The notes: generated from the sequence alone by a model not told the origin. A stretch of DNA of 64,000 bases from Inhella crocodyli (GCF_004004565.1 NZ_SACM01000003.1:1-64000), one strand, 5' to 3'; shown: positions 45,464-54,719, numbered from the stretch's first letter. Numbers and translations: made by a program.

Positions 45464-46360
45464 TCAGCGCAAGCGCTTGATCAGGCTGCTGGTGTCCCAG
45501 CGCCGGCCGCCCAGGGCCTGCACCTCGGCGTAGAACTGGTCCACCAGGGCCGTGACGGGCAGGCGCGCGCCGTTGCGGCGGGCCTCGTCCAGCACCAGGC
45601 CCAGGTCTTTGCGCATCCAGTCGACGGCAAAGCCGAAGTCGAAGCGGTCTTCCAGCATGGTGGGGCCGCGCTGGTCGAGCTGCCAGCTCTGCGCCGCGCC
45701 GCCGCCGATCACCTTGAGCACCGTGGGCATGTCCAGGCCCGCCTTCTCGCCGAAGGCCAGGGCCTCGCTCAAGCCTTGCACCAGGCCGGCGATGCAGATC
45801 TGGTTGACCATCTTGGTCAGCTGCCCCGCCCCGGCTTCGCCCAGCAGGGTCACCGCCTTGGCGTAGGCGCGCAGCGCCGGGGCGGCGCGCTCGAAGGCCT
45901 CGGTGTCGCCGCCGCACATGACGGTCAGCTGGCCCTTTTGCGCGCCCACCTCGCCGCCCGACACCGGCGCGTCGACGAAGGCCACGCCCTTGGCCGCGCA
46001 GGCGGCGTGCAGCTCGCGCGCCAGCTCGGCGCTGGTGGTGGTGTGGTCGGCCACGATGGCACCGGGCTGCAGCGCGTGCAGCACGCCCTGCGGGCCGGTG
46101 ACGACCTCGCGCACGTCGGCGTCTTTGCCCACGCACAGGGCCACCAGGCGCGCGCCTTGCGCCGCCTCGGCCGGGCTGGCGGCCGTGGCGCGACCGTGGG
46201 CGGCCGACCAGGCTTGCGCCCGATCCGACCCGCGGTTGTAGGCCGCCACGTCGAAGCCCGCGCGGATCAAGTGCCCGGCCATGGGACCGCCCATGGCGCC
46301 CAGGCCGATGAAGGCGACGCGGTCGCCGGCTTGCAGGGGAGTCGTCATGCGTTCGCTCAT
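45464..46360 (-). CDS. 3-hydroxyisobutyrate dehydrogenase-family oxidoreductase
   Basis: A 298-residue beta-hydroxyacid dehydrogenase. The dinucleotide motif is FIGLGAMGGPMAGHL, the substrate segment is DAPVSGGEVGAQKG, and the catalytic Lys is in KMVNQICIAG. The family covers hydroxyisobutyrate, tartronate semialdehyde and other hydroxyacid dehydrogenases, so the substrate is open. It overlaps pepQ by 4 nt (ATGA) and is therefore the last gene of an ampR-pepQ-dehydrogenase run. Confidence 0.85.
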   Translation of the reverse strand: MSERMTTPLQAGDRVAFIGLGAMGGPMAGHLIRAGFDVAAYNRGSDRAQAWSAAHGRATAASPAEAAQGARLVALCVGKDADVREVVTGPQGVLHALQPGAIVADHTTTSAELARELHAACAAKGVAFVDAPVSGGEVGAQKGQLTVMCGGDTEAFERAAPALRAYAKAVTLLGEAGAGQLTKMVNQICIAGLVQGLSEALAFGEKAGLDMPTVLKVIGGGAAQSWQLDQRGPTMLEDRFDFGFAVDWMRKDLGLVLDEARRNGARLPVTALVDQFYAEVQALGGRRWDTSSLIKRLR

Positions 46361-47724
46361 GGTTGAAGGCCGGCGAAGGCGTCCCGGGTGAAGTTTTCAG
46401 GGCCGGCGCCGCCGGCACGGCAGGCCACGTCGTCTTCGATGCGGATGCCCCCGTAGGGCTTCAGCGCCTCCACACGCGCCCAGTCGACGTGCGCGGCTTC
46501 GGGGGCCGCAGCCAACTCTTTCAGCAGCAGGGGGATGAAGTACAGGCCAGGCTCGATGGTGACCACCATGCCCTCGGCCAGCGGGCGGGTCAGGCGCAGG
46601 TAGGGGTGGCCTGCCGGGCGCTCGCGGCGGGTGCCTTGGGCGTCGATGGCCAGGCCGGCCACGTCGTGCACCTGCAAGCCCAAGAGGTGCCCGATGCCGT
46701 GGGGGAAGAACACGCGGCTCACGCCTTGGGCCACGGCGGCCTCGGCGCTCAAGCCGCGCAGCAGGCCGGTGTCCAGCAGCAACTGGGCGATGCGTCGGTG
46801 GGCGTCCAGGTGGATGGCCACGTAGTCGGTGCCGTCGCGCACCTGGTCGACCAGGGCCAGTTCCAAGGCTTCCATGCCGGCCAGCAGGGCGGCGAAGTCG
46901 TCGCGCGCGGCGCCGCTGGCCTTCGGGTGCAGGTACGTGCGGGTGATGTCCGCCGCGTAGCCCCCGTAGCCGGCGCCGGCGTCGATCAAGAAGCTGGTGG
47001 GCACGGCGGGCGCTTCGCGGTCTTGGTGCTGCCAGTGCAGCACGGCCGCGTGCGCGCCCAGGCCCACGATGTTGCCGTAGGGCAGTTGGCGCTCGGCCAC
47101 GCCGCAGGCCTGCAGGTAGGCGGCGTGGATGCCGGCCTCCGATTCGCCCGCCTCGAACGCGACCCGCGCCGCGCGGTGGCCGCGCACGGCCATGCGGCTG
47201 GCCCCGCGCATCTGCGCCAGCTCGTAGGGCGATTTGTAGGCGCGGGCGAAGTGCAGCGCGTCGATCAAGGCTTGCGGGTTGTTGGGCACCAGGGCGCCTT
47301 GCGCCGCGTCGGCCTCGCCGATCACGGCCAAGCGCTGGCCCTGCGTGGCCTGGGTCAGCAGCGCTTCGGCCGCCTCGGGCGTGCGCACCACGGCGATCTC
47401 GAAGGCGTCCACCCAGTAGCCGGCCGGGGCCTCGGGCACGGCGTGCCAGTAGTCCTCGGGCTGCAGGTAGACGAGCAAGGGCTTGGCACCGGGCCGCACC
47501 AGCAGCCAGCTGCCGGGGTGCTGGTTCAGCGGCACCCAATGCACGAAGTGCGGGTTGGGCTGGAAGACGTAGGGCCGGTCGTCGAGGAAGGCGAACTTCT
47601 CGATGCCGCTGGCGATGGCCAGGGCGTCGAAGCCGAGCGGCGCCAGCAGCGATTCGGTGCGGGCCTGCAGGGCGTGAACGTGGGCGCGATAGAGCGCGGC
47701 GGTGTCGGCGGCGGGTGTGTTCAT
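46357..47724 (-). CDS. pepQ: Xaa-Pro dipeptidase (prolidase)
   Basis: A 455-residue M24 metallopeptidase that hydrolyses dipeptides with C-terminal Pro. The dinuclear metal ligands fall in FLIDAGAGYGGYAADITRTY (Asp pair), FFPHGIGHLLGLQVHD (His), TIEPGLYF (Glu) and GGIRIEDDV (Glu). The long N-terminal domain (FLDDRPYVFQPNPHFVHWVPL) is typical of PepQ. ATG 47724 overlaps the ampR-like stop by 4 nt. Confidence 0.94.
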   Translation of the reverse strand: MNTPAADTAALYRAHVHALQARTESLLAPLGFDALAIASGIEKFAFLDDRPYVFQPNPHFVHWVPLNQHPGSWLLVRPGAKPLLVYLQPEDYWHAVPEAPAGYWVDAFEIAVVRTPEAAEALLTQATQGQRLAVIGEADAAQGALVPNNPQALIDALHFARAYKSPYELAQMRGASRMAVRGHRAARVAFEAGESEAGIHAAYLQACGVAERQLPYGNIVGLGAHAAVLHWQHQDREAPAVPTSFLIDAGAGYGGYAADITRTYLHPKASGAARDDFAALLAGMEALELALVDQVRDGTDYVAIHLDAHRRIAQLLLDTGLLRGLSAEAAVAQGVSRVFFPHGIGHLLGLQVHDVAGLAIDAQGTRRERPAGHPYLRLTRPLAEGMVVTIEPGLYFIPLLLKELAAAPEAAHVDWARVEALKPYGGIRIEDDVACRAGGAGPENFTRDAFAGLQP

Positions 47725-48590
47725 GCCGGCATTGTGGCCAGCAACCACTCCTTGAAGCGCTCCAGGGCTGGGCTCGGTTCGCGGCTGACCGGCTGCGTGA
47801 GCCAGTAGCGCCCCAGGTCCACGCCCGTGGCGAAGGGCTGCACCAAGGCCCCCGAGGCCAACTCCCGGCGGAACATCGCCAGTGGCGCCAGGGCCACGCC
47901 CGCGTCTTGCAAGGCCGCTTGCACCATCAGCACCGAGCTGTCGAACTGCGGCCCGCGCGGCGGTGGCAGGCGCACCCCAGCGGCCTGCGCCCAGGCGGGC
48001 CAGTCGTCGTTGCGAAAAGAGCGCAGCAGGGTGTGGCCGCGCAGGTCGTCGGGCGCGCGCAGGCCGGTGGCCAGGGCCGCGCTGCACAGCGGCGCCAGGG
48101 GCGTGGGCGCCCAAGGCGTGGCCGCCTCGCTGCGCCAGGCGCCGTCGCCGAACCGGATGGCGGCGTCCAGGCCCTCGGGCAGCAGGTCGAGTTTGTTGTT
48201 GTGCGTGCGCACCTGCAGGTCGATGCCCGGATGCTGGGCGCGGAAGGCTGGCAAGCGGGCGAGCAGGTGCCCGTGCAGGAAGGTGCCCACCACGCCCACG
48301 CAAAGCCGCTCGGGCGGGGTGCCGTCGTCGAGCGCCTGCAGGGCTTGGGCCAGTTGCGCAAAGGCCTGCTGCAGCGCGGGCGCGAGGGTGGCCCCGGCGT
48401 CGCTCAGGCGCAAGCCCCGGGGCGTGCGCTCGAACAGCGACTTGCCCAGCTGCGCCTCCAGCGCCTTGATTTGGTGGCTGACGGCCGCCTGCGTCACGCA
48501 CAGCTCGTTGGCCGCACGGGTGAAGTTCAGGTGCCGCGCGGCGGCCTCGAAGGTGCGCAAGGTGTTGAGCGACAGCGGCGGCATCTGCAT
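47721..48590 (-). CDS. AmpR/GcvA-type LysR regulator of the beta-lactamase
   Basis: A 289-residue LysR regulator. The DNA-binding helix (LRTFEAAARHLNFTRAANELCVTQAAVSHQIKALE) is very close to AmpR and GcvA. It is divergent from a class A beta-lactamase gene, the same arrangement as penR/penA in Burkholderia and nmcR/nmcA, which supports control by peptidoglycan fragments. Its gene overlaps pepQ by 4 nt. No good ribosome-binding site is seen before ATG 48590. Confidence 0.88.
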   Translation of the reverse strand: MQMPPLSLNTLRTFEAAARHLNFTRAANELCVTQAAVSHQIKALEAQLGKSLFERTPRGLRLSDAGATLAPALQQAFAQLAQALQALDDGTPPERLCVGVVGTFLHGHLLARLPAFRAQHPGIDLQVRTHNNKLDLLPEGLDAAIRFGDGAWRSEAATPWAPTPLAPLCSAALATGLRAPDDLRGHTLLRSFRNDDWPAWAQAAGVRLPPPRGPQFDSSVLMVQAALQDAGVALAPLAMFRRELASGALVQPFATGVDLGRYWLTQPVSREPSPALERFKEWLLATMPA

Positions 48591-48673
48591 GAGAAAAACT
48601 TGTGGCGAACTTGAAAAACGATCGTTTGCCGAAGGAACGGCGGCACGCAACAGTGCACATCCCTGCCTTCATC
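48591..48673. promoter_or_regulatory. Divergent control region of ampR-like gene and beta-lactamase gene
   Basis: The gap between the two starts contains a perfect 12-bp palindrome AAACGATCGTTT (48616-48627) and a direct repeat ACTTG with an 11-bp period (48598-48602 and 48609-48613), one helical turn apart. LysR proteins of the AmpR group bind this kind of site between divergent genes. No clear -35/-10 pair could be assigned. Confidence 0.5.
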
Positions 48674-49597
48674 ATGAGTTTCAGTATGACCAAGCTGCCC
48701 CGCCGCGCCCTGCTGGCCGCGCCCCTCGGGATGACCCTGTTGCCCGTTTGGAGCGCCCCGCGCGCCGACCGCCTGCCCCCAAGCCTGGCCGCGCTGGAGC
48801 GCCGCCACGGCGGCCGCCTGGGCGTGGCCGTTCTGGACACCGGCAGCCAGCGGCTGTGGGGCCACCGCGAGGACGAGCGCTTCGGGCTGTGCTCCACCTT
48901 CAAGCTGCTGCTGGCCGCCGCGGTGCTGCAGCAGATCGACGCCGGCCGTCTGGCGGCCGACCGATGGGTGCCCTTCCACGGCGCGCCCAAGGTGCCGAAT
49001 TCCCCGGTGACCGACGCCCACCAAGCCGCTGGCGGCATGACCCTGCTGGCCCTGGCCCAGGCCACGCAAACCACCAGCGACAACCTGGCCGCCAACCTCT
49101 TGATGCGCGAACTGAGCGGCGATCAAGGCCCGCAGTGGTTGACGCAGTGGCTGCGCGAACGCGGTGACGCGGTCACGCGCATCGACCGCTGGGAGCCCGA
49201 GATGAACCACGTGCCTCCCGGCGAAGTGCGCGACACCAGCAGCCCGGCCGCCATGGCCCGCACCGCCGCCCTGCTGCTGACCGGCCCGGTGCTGCAGCCC
49301 CCCCACCGCGAGCTGCTGCAAGGCTGGACGGAAGCAACGCGCACCGGCCTGAAGCGACTGCGCGCCGGCTTTTCAGAAGGCTGGCGCGCGGGCGACAAGA
49401 CCGGCACCGGTTGGCGCCCCGGCCAGGCCGACAAGATCAACGACGTGGCCATCGTCTGGCCCCCGGGGCGCGCCCCTTGGGTCGTTGCGGCCTACTACGA
49501 GGCCCCACGCCACACCGAGCCGGACCTGCGCCCCCAAGACATCGCCGTCTTGGCCGCCGTCGGGCGCGAAGTGACGAAGGTCTTGAGGCAGCCCTGA
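48674..49597 (+). CDS. Class A beta-lactamase
   Basis: A 307-residue serine beta-lactamase, exported by a signal that looks twin-arginine (TKLPRRALLAAPLGM). In Ambler numbering all active-site elements are present: Ser70-Thr-Phe-Lys73 (STFK), Ser130-Asp-Asn132 (SDN), Glu166 and Asn170 in EPEMN, and Lys234-Thr-Gly in DKTGTG. Cys69 precedes Ser70, as in PenA and L2-type enzymes, but position 238 is Gly, so the disulfide of class A carbapenemases cannot form. The start could be ATG 48674 or 48686; no ribosome-binding site decides it. Substrate range is not predictable from sequence. Confidence 0.93.
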   Translation: MSFSMTKLPRRALLAAPLGMTLLPVWSAPRADRLPPSLAALERRHGGRLGVAVLDTGSQRLWGHREDERFGLCSTFKLLLAAAVLQQIDAGRLAADRWVPFHGAPKVPNSPVTDAHQAAGGMTLLALAQATQTTSDNLAANLLMRELSGDQGPQWLTQWLRERGDAVTRIDRWEPEMNHVPPGEVRDTSSPAAMARTAALLLTGPVLQPPHRELLQGWTEATRTGLKRLRAGFSEGWRAGDKTGTGWRPGQADKINDVAIVWPPGRAPWVVAAYYEAPRHTEPDLRPQDIAVLAAVGREVTKVLRQP

Positions 49598-49710
49598 CGG
49601 GACCCCGATGGGCCGTGGAGTAAGCAACAGCCGGTTCGCCACAGGGACCCCAAGAGGTCAAACAAACTGTGACAACATGGGCCAATCCGCACCGGCCTCC
49701 GGAGGTTTTC

Positions 49711-51225
49711 TTGAAGACCAAGACCCGCATCTGGACCCTGCCCATCGGCTCGGCCTTGTTGTTCGCCCTCGGAATTGCCGTGCTGCTGGCCATGTCGGCG
49801 CGCACCTCGGCCGACATCCGCGCCATCGGCGCCGTGGACTACCCCTACATGGACAAGACCACGCGCTTCGACCGCGAGCTCGAAACGATGGTCGGTCTCA
49901 TCCAATCGGCCGTGGCCGAGGGCGACGCCAAACGCCTGGACGAAGCCGGACAGAAGGCGCAATCGGCCAAGCAGCTGCTGAAGGAGCTGGAGGCACTGCC
50001 CGTCAACGAGGCCACCTCGCGCAAGCTCAGCGCCGCCTTTGACGCCTACAGCCAGAACGCGACCACCGCCGCGCAACTGATGCTGGGCGTGAAGGAAGGC
50101 GACGCCTCGGCCGCGATCCCGGCCATGCAGAACTCGCTGGCGGCCTTGCAAACCGCCTTGAAGGAGGCGCGCAAGCTGGCGCAAGACGGCTTCGACGGCC
50201 GCCTGCAGGCCGCCGGCTCGGGCGTGAGTGCGGGTGTGTGGGTGACCGTGGTCTTGGGCCTGGTGGTCGTCGGCGGCCTGTTCTTGGCCAGTTACCTCGT
50301 CATCGGCAGCGTGTGGCGGCAGTTGGGCGGCGAGCCCGAGTACGCGCGTGAGGTCATGCAGGGCATGGCGGCGGGCGACCTGTCGCAGGACATCGACGTC
50401 GCCCCTGGCGCCGAGAACAGCCTGCTGGCCGCCGTGCGCGAAACGGCCCGCGGCCTGGAAAAGATCGTGGGCGAGGTGCGCCAGGGCACCGAGTCGATCA
50501 CCACGGCCTCGCAAGAAATCGCCATGGGCAACCAGGACCTGTCGGTGCGCACCGAAAAGCAGGCCGGCTCGCTGGAGCAAACCTCGTCCAGCCTGCGCAC
50601 CCTCACCGAGGCCGTGCGCCAGAGCGCCGACTCCTCGAGGCAGGCCAATCAACTGGCCGGTTCGGCCGCCGAGGTCGCGCGCCGCGGGGGCCAGGTGGTG
50701 GGCGACGTGGTGCACACCATGAACGAGATCAACACCAGCTCGAAGAAGATCGCCGACATCATCGGCGTCATCGACGGCATCGCCTTCCAAACCAACATCC
50801 TGGCCCTGAACGCCGCCGTGGAAGCGGCCCGCGCGGGCGAGCAAGGCCGCGGCTTCGCCGTGGTGGCCGGCGAGGTGCGCAGCCTGGCCCAGCGCAGCGC
50901 CGATGCGGCCAAGGAGATCAAGAGCCTGATCGGTGCCAGCGTGGAGCGCGTGGAGTCCGGCAGCCGCCTCGTGCAAGAGGCGGGCAGCACCATGGACGAG
51001 ATCGTCTCCAGCGTGCAGCGCGTGACCGACATCATTGGCGAAATCACCGCCGCCACCAGCGAGCAGAGCGAGGGCATCGTTCAGGTGAACGACGCCATCC
51101 ACCAGATCGACCAGATGACGCAGCAGAACGCCGCGCTGGTGGAAGAGGCCGCGGCCGCGGCCTCGAGCCTGGAGCAGCAGGCGCAAGGCTTGCAGCAGGC
51201 GGTGTCGGCCTTCCGCACGCACTGA
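49711..51225 (+). CDS. Methyl-accepting chemotaxis protein
   Basis: A 504-residue chemoreceptor. An N-terminal membrane helix ([17 protein letters not shown]) precedes a four-helix-bundle sensor domain (about 35-170), then a second membrane helix ([24 protein letters not shown]) and HAMP. The signalling tip is [26 protein letters not shown]. There is no C-terminal CheR-binding pentapeptide. The start is TTG 49711, fixed by a perfect GGAGG 5 nt upstream. The ligand is unknown. Confidence 0.93.
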   Translation: MKTKTRIWTLPIGSALLFALGIAVLLAMSARTSADIRAIGAVDYPYMDKTTRFDRELETMVGLIQSAVAEGDAKRLDEAGQKAQSAKQLLKELEALPVNEATSRKLSAAFDAYSQNATTAAQLMLGVKEGDASAAIPAMQNSLAALQTALKEARKLAQDGFDGRLQAAGSGVSAGVWVTVVLGLVVVGGLFLASYLVIGSVWRQLGGEPEYAREVMQGMAAGDLSQDIDVAPGAENSLLAAVRETARGLEKIVGEVRQGTESITTASQEIAMGNQDLSVRTEKQAGSLEQTSSSLRTLTEAVRQSADSSRQANQLAGSAAEVARRGGQVVGDVVHTMNEINTSSKKIADIIGVIDGIAFQTNILALNAAVEAARAGEQGRGFAVVAGEVRSLAQRSADAAKEIKSLIGASVERVESGSRLVQEAGSTMDEIVSSVQRVTDIIGEITAATSEQSEGIVQVNDAIHQIDQMTQQNAALVEEAAAAASSLEQQAQGLQQAVSAFRTH

Positions 51226-51262
51226 GCGGCGGGCGCGCCCAGGGCGCGGGCCCGTTGCGGGC

Positions 51263-51844
51263 TCAGGCGCCCCAGGCGGGGCCGGCGTCGGTGAGGATCG
51301 CGTCCAGCGGCTTGTCGTCCACCTGCGCCTGCAGGCCCGGCACCCAGCTCACGCTGTAAGCCAGGCCGACGGTGACGGGCCGCGGATCGCGCTGGCGCAG
51401 GGTGCGCTCCACGAAGCCACCGCCATAACCCACGCGCAGGCCGCCGTCGCCAAAGCCCAGGCAGGGCACGAGGATCAGTTCGGGCTCGAAGGCCTCGGTG
51501 CCCAGCGGTTTCAAGATGCCAAAGGCGTCTTCCTGCATGGGACAGCCCGGGTACCAGACGTGGTAGCTCAAAGTGCCGGTGTCTTTGTGCTTGACCGGCA
51601 ATCCGATGCGGCGCTCCGGGTGGTCCTCGCCCCAACGGTAGAGCGCCGGCAGCGGGTCGAACTCGCCCTTGATGGGCCAGTAAGCGCCGATGCGCTTCTC
51701 GGGCCGGCGCAGCAGCCACACCCGCAGCACCTCCTGCAATTGCGCGGCCCGCTGCGGCCGGTCGGGCAGTTCTTGGCGCAACTCAATCAACACCTCGCGC
51801 AAGGCGCGACGCGGGTCGGGGGTGCTTGCAGAATCGGTGCTCAT
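51263..51844 (-). CDS. 5-formyltetrahydrofolate cyclo-ligase, divergent paralogue
   Basis: A 193-residue member of the 5-formyl-THF cyclo-ligase family, which uses ATP to return 5-formyl-THF to the folate pool. The fold is clear (IGAYWPIKGEFDPLPAL and LVPCLGFGDGGLRVGYGGGF), but the GYGGG(F/Y)xDR box is changed to GYGGGFVERTL. A second copy at 55239-55814 has the canonical box. So this copy may have reduced or altered activity. It is divergent from a TfoX-domain gene. Confidence 0.85.
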   Translation of the reverse strand: MSTDSASTPDPRRALREVLIELRQELPDRPQRAAQLQEVLRVWLLRRPEKRIGAYWPIKGEFDPLPALYRWGEDHPERRIGLPVKHKDTGTLSYHVWYPGCPMQEDAFGILKPLGTEAFEPELILVPCLGFGDGGLRVGYGGGFVERTLRQRDPRPVTVGLAYSVSWVPGLQAQVDDKPLDAILTDAGPAWGA

Positions 51845-51867
51845 GAAGCCTGGATTGTGATGACCTG

Positions 51868-52239
51868 ATGCCCATGCGCGCCACAGACCCCTTCGCCCTG
51901 CATTGCCTGGAGCTGCTCGCCCCCCTGGGCCGGCCGCGCGCCAAGGCCATGTTCGGCGGTGTGGGCCTGTACGTGGACGACCTGTTCATCGCGCTCTTGG
52001 CCGACGACCGCCTCTACCTGAAGACGAACGCGCAGACCCAAACCGCCTTCGAGGCCGCCGGTTGCGAGCCCTTCCGCTACACGATGAAGGACGGACGCGA
52101 GATGACCATGGGCTACTGGACGGCACCCGACGAGGCCCTGGAGTCGCCCGAGGCCATGCGCCCGTGGGCCCGCCGGGCGATGGAGGCCGCCTTGATCGCG
52201 GCCAACGCGAAGCCCGCTCGTCCCCGGCGCACGCGGTGA
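51868..52239 (+). CDS. TfoX N-terminal domain protein
   Basis: A 123-residue protein made only of the TfoX N-terminal domain (AKAMFGGVGLYVDDLFIALLADDRLYLKT and FRYTMKDGREMTMGYW). Full TfoX (Sxy) regulators of competence add a C-terminal HhH domain, which is missing here. Many betaproteobacteria have such single-domain forms, and their role is not known. It overlaps the downstream binding-protein gene (GTGA). Confidence 0.85.
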   Translation: MPMRATDPFALHCLELLAPLGRPRAKAMFGGVGLYVDDLFIALLADDRLYLKTNAQTQTAFEAAGCEPFRYTMKDGREMTMGYWTAPDEALESPEAMRPWARRAMEAALIAANAKPARPRRTR

Positions 52240-53090
52240 GCTTGCTGTCCCGCCGCCACGCCCTGTCGCTCGGCCTCGCCTCGGCCACCCCCCTCGCCCG
52301 AGGCGCTGGGGGCCCGCTGCGTTTTGCCCGCTACGGCGACTGGAACTTGGACTTCAGCTACCACCTGCTGAAGGCCGCCTTGCACGCCACGGGCGAGCCG
52401 CTGACGCTGGCCCCCTCGGACCAGCGCATGAACCAGTCGCGCGCGGCGGTGGAGTTGAAGCGGCCCGGCAGCGGCGTGGACGTGATGTGGACCATGAGCA
52501 CGCCGCAGCGCGAGCGCGAACTGCTGCCCATCCGCATCCCCATCTACCGCGGCCTGTTCGGGTGGCGCGTGCTCATGGTGCGCGCGGGCGAGGCCCAGCG
52601 CTTCGCGCAGGTCCGCTCGCTCGACGACCTGAAGGCCTTCCGCTTCGTCCAAGGCCACGACTGGCCCGACAGCGACATCTTGGCCGCCAACGGCCTCAAC
52701 GTCGTGCGCGGCACGAACTTCGAAGGCCTGTTCGGCATGCTGGCCAAGGGGCGCGGCGACGCCCTGCCCCGCAGCGTGCTCGAAGTGCCGGCCGACATGC
52801 AGCGCTACGGCCAGCCCAACGGCCTGGCGCTGGAGCCGGGTTTGGTGTTGCGTTACCCGGCCGCGGTGTACTACTTCGTGTCGCCCGAGCGGCCCGAATT
52901 GGCCGCGTTGATCGAAGGCGGGCTGCGGCGGCTGTTGGCCCACGGCGAGTCGGCGCGCCTGCTCCAGCAGTTCCATGGCGAAGCCTTGGCGCTGGCCCGC
53001 CTGCCCCAGCGCCGCGTGCTGCACCTGCACAACCCGCTGCTGCCCCCTCGCACCCCGCTGGGCGAGGCGGCCCTCTGGCAGCAGGCCTGA
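52236..53090 (+). CDS. Periplasmic substrate-binding-like protein
   Basis: A 284-residue protein of the family 3 solute-binding-like fold (periplasmic-binding protein type 2). The signal has SRRHALSLGLASATP, perhaps a twin-arginine signal. The body includes a LDDLKAFRFVQGHDWPD segment typical of amino-acid-binding-like proteins and an Arg/Leu-rich C-terminus. There is no permease gene nearby, so it may bind a ligand for signalling or be an orphan. GTG 52236 overlaps the TfoX gene. Confidence 0.75.
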   Translation: MSLLSRRHALSLGLASATPLARGAGGPLRFARYGDWNLDFSYHLLKAALHATGEPLTLAPSDQRMNQSRAAVELKRPGSGVDVMWTMSTPQRERELLPIRIPIYRGLFGWRVLMVRAGEAQRFAQVRSLDDLKAFRFVQGHDWPDSDILAANGLNVVRGTNFEGLFGMLAKGRGDALPRSVLEVPADMQRYGQPNGLALEPGLVLRYPAAVYYFVSPERPELAALIEGGLRRLLAHGESARLLQQFHGEALALARLPQRRVLHLHNPLLPPRTPLGEAALWQQA

Positions 53091-53091
53091 G

Positions 53092-53292
53092 TCAACGACC
53101 GCCCAGCAAGCGCGCGGGCAGGGTCACCAGGGCGCGCAACAGGCCGAACACCCCGTCCACGGCGATGCCGAGCAACCGAAACGGCAGGGTCAGCAGCCAC
53201 ACCAGCGGCCACAGCACCAAGGCCAGCAGGGCCAGGGGCCAGCAGACGACGGCGAGCAAGAGCCAAAGGATCAAACCGGTGAGCGTGGACAT
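53092..53292 (-). CDS. Small double-helix membrane protein
   Basis: A 66-residue hydrophobic protein with two long membrane segments rich in Leu, Trp and Val (TGLILWLLLAVVCWPLALLAL, then VWLLTLPFRLLGIAVDGVF) and a short basic tail. GGAG lies 9 nt upstream of ATG 53292. Comparable tiny membrane proteins are frequent in Burkholderiales, but their role is unknown. Its stop lies 1 bp past the stop of the convergent binding-protein gene. Confidence 0.7.
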   Translation of the reverse strand: MSTLTGLILWLLLAVVCWPLALLALVLWPLVWLLTLPFRLLGIAVDGVFGLLRALVTLPARLLGGR

Positions 53293-53398
53293 GGGCGACT
53301 CCATCGAACAGGCCGCCATGGTGCGCGGCCCGGCGCAGGGCCGCGCGCGACTTGCGACGGGCGCCCGCACGGCCACGACGAACTGCCGCCGCGACCGA

Positions 53399-53671
53399 TC
53401 AGCGCGCCGGCTCCAGCCACTCGAAGGCGCTGGGCTCGAAGGCCTCCAGCACCACGCCCTCGCCCCGGGCCAGCCACAGCTCCGCCCCCGGGCCGAGCAC
53501 GAGGTCGTCGCTGGGCGCCTGGCCCACGCGCGCGTCCCGCGTCGCCCACAGGGCGCCTTGGCGCACCCGCAGCACGCGGGCCTGAGGCGCCACGCGGTGC
53601 AGGGTCTGGCCGCGGGCCAAATGCCACTGGGCGGGGGGCAGGGCCTCGCTGGATTGATGCCGTTGGGACAT
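53399..53671 (-). CDS. DUF2917-family protein
   Basis: A 90-residue cytoplasmic protein matching DUF2917, a cupin-like family seen beside LysR genes in Burkholderiales. Segments such as LARGQTLHRVAPQARVLRVRQGALWATRDA form a beta-rich half-barrel. ATG 53671 is chosen because AGGAG lies 8 nt upstream. The divergent LysR gene starts 89 bp away. Its function is unknown. Confidence 0.8.
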   Translation of the reverse strand: MSQRHQSSEALPPAQWHLARGQTLHRVAPQARVLRVRQGALWATRDARVGQAPSDDLVLGPGAELWLARGEGVVLEAFEPSAFEWLEPAR

Positions 53672-53759
53672 TGAACTTCTCCTGAGTGAGTCGCCATTCT
53701 TTGGAAACAGTCCAGGCGCGTCCAATCAAAAGGCCGCCTTGGATTGATACGCTTGGCGC

Positions 53760-54719
53760 ATGAATCAACGCACCCGCCCTTTGGCCGTGGGTCCCTTGCG
53801 GGCCTTCGAGGCCGTGGCCCGCTTGCTCAACTTCCGCGCGGCGGCGGAGGAACTGCACCTGACGCAGCCCGCCATCAGCCGCCAGATCAAGGCCCTGGAA
53901 GACGAGCTTGGTCAGGCCCTGTTCCAACGCGGCACGCGGCACGTGGCCCTGACCCCTGCGGGCCAGCAACTGCAGGCCGCCGTCGTGCCCCTGCTGCTGC
54001 GCCTGGACGGCACGGTGCAGCAACTGCGGCAAGACCAAGGCCGCCAAGTCATCCACCTCACGACCTTCGCCAGCCTGGCCAGCCTGTGGCTGCTGCCGCG
54101 CCTGGAGGCCTTCCAGCGCGCCCAGCCCGACATCGACATCCGCGTCAGCGCCAGCGACGCGCTGCAGGACCTGGAGGGCAAGGGATTCGACCTCGCGCTG
54201 TCGCTGAGCGTGCAGCGCCCGCCCGAGGCCGAGCCCATGTTCCCCGACTGGGTCACGCCCGTGCACAGCCCGGCGCGCGCGGCGCGCATCGCCAGCGGCG
54301 ACCTGAAGCCCCTCAAACGCCCGCAGGACCTGGCCGAGCACACCCTGGCCGAGGAGGACGACAACCGCCCTTCCAGCCAGTACGCCAGCTGGCGCCACTG
54401 GCTGCGCGCGCAGGGCCTGGCGCAGCTGCAACCGCGCCGCTGGCTGCTGCTGAACTTCACTTACCAGCAGATCCAGGCCGCGCTCAGCGGCCAGGCCGTG
54501 GCCCTGGCGCGCCTGCCTTTGGTGGCCGACGCCCTGCAACGCAGCGAGCTGATCGAGACCTTCGGGCCCGAGCGCCGCGTCCTGACCCCGTCGCGCTACT
54601 GGCTGCGCCTGCACCCGCAGGCCCTGGGCCGGCCTGAGGTCGCGTGCTTCGTGGCCTGGTTGCGCGACGAGGCCGCGGCCACCTGCGCGGCCATGGGGCT
54701 GACGGAGGCCGCGCCATGA
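53760..54719 (+). CDS. LysR-family regulator (GcvA-like)
   Basis: A 319-residue LysR regulator with a GcvA-like winged helix (GPLRAFEAVARLLNFRAAAEELHLTQPAISRQIKALE) and a standard effector domain. It is divergent from the DUF2917 gene, its likely target; the intergenic region has CAATC and GATTG half-sites separated by 14 bp near 53727-53750. The effector is unknown. Its stop overlaps the start of an uncharacterised gene (ATGA). Confidence 0.88.
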   Translation: MNQRTRPLAVGPLRAFEAVARLLNFRAAAEELHLTQPAISRQIKALEDELGQALFQRGTRHVALTPAGQQLQAAVVPLLLRLDGTVQQLRQDQGRQVIHLTTFASLASLWLLPRLEAFQRAQPDIDIRVSASDALQDLEGKGFDLALSLSVQRPPEAEPMFPDWVTPVHSPARAARIASGDLKPLKRPQDLAEHTLAEEDDNRPSSQYASWRHWLRAQGLAQLQPRRWLLLNFTYQQIQAALSGQAVALARLPLVADALQRSELIETFGPERRVLTPSRYWLRLHPQALGRPEVACFVAWLRDEAAATCAAMGLTEAAP

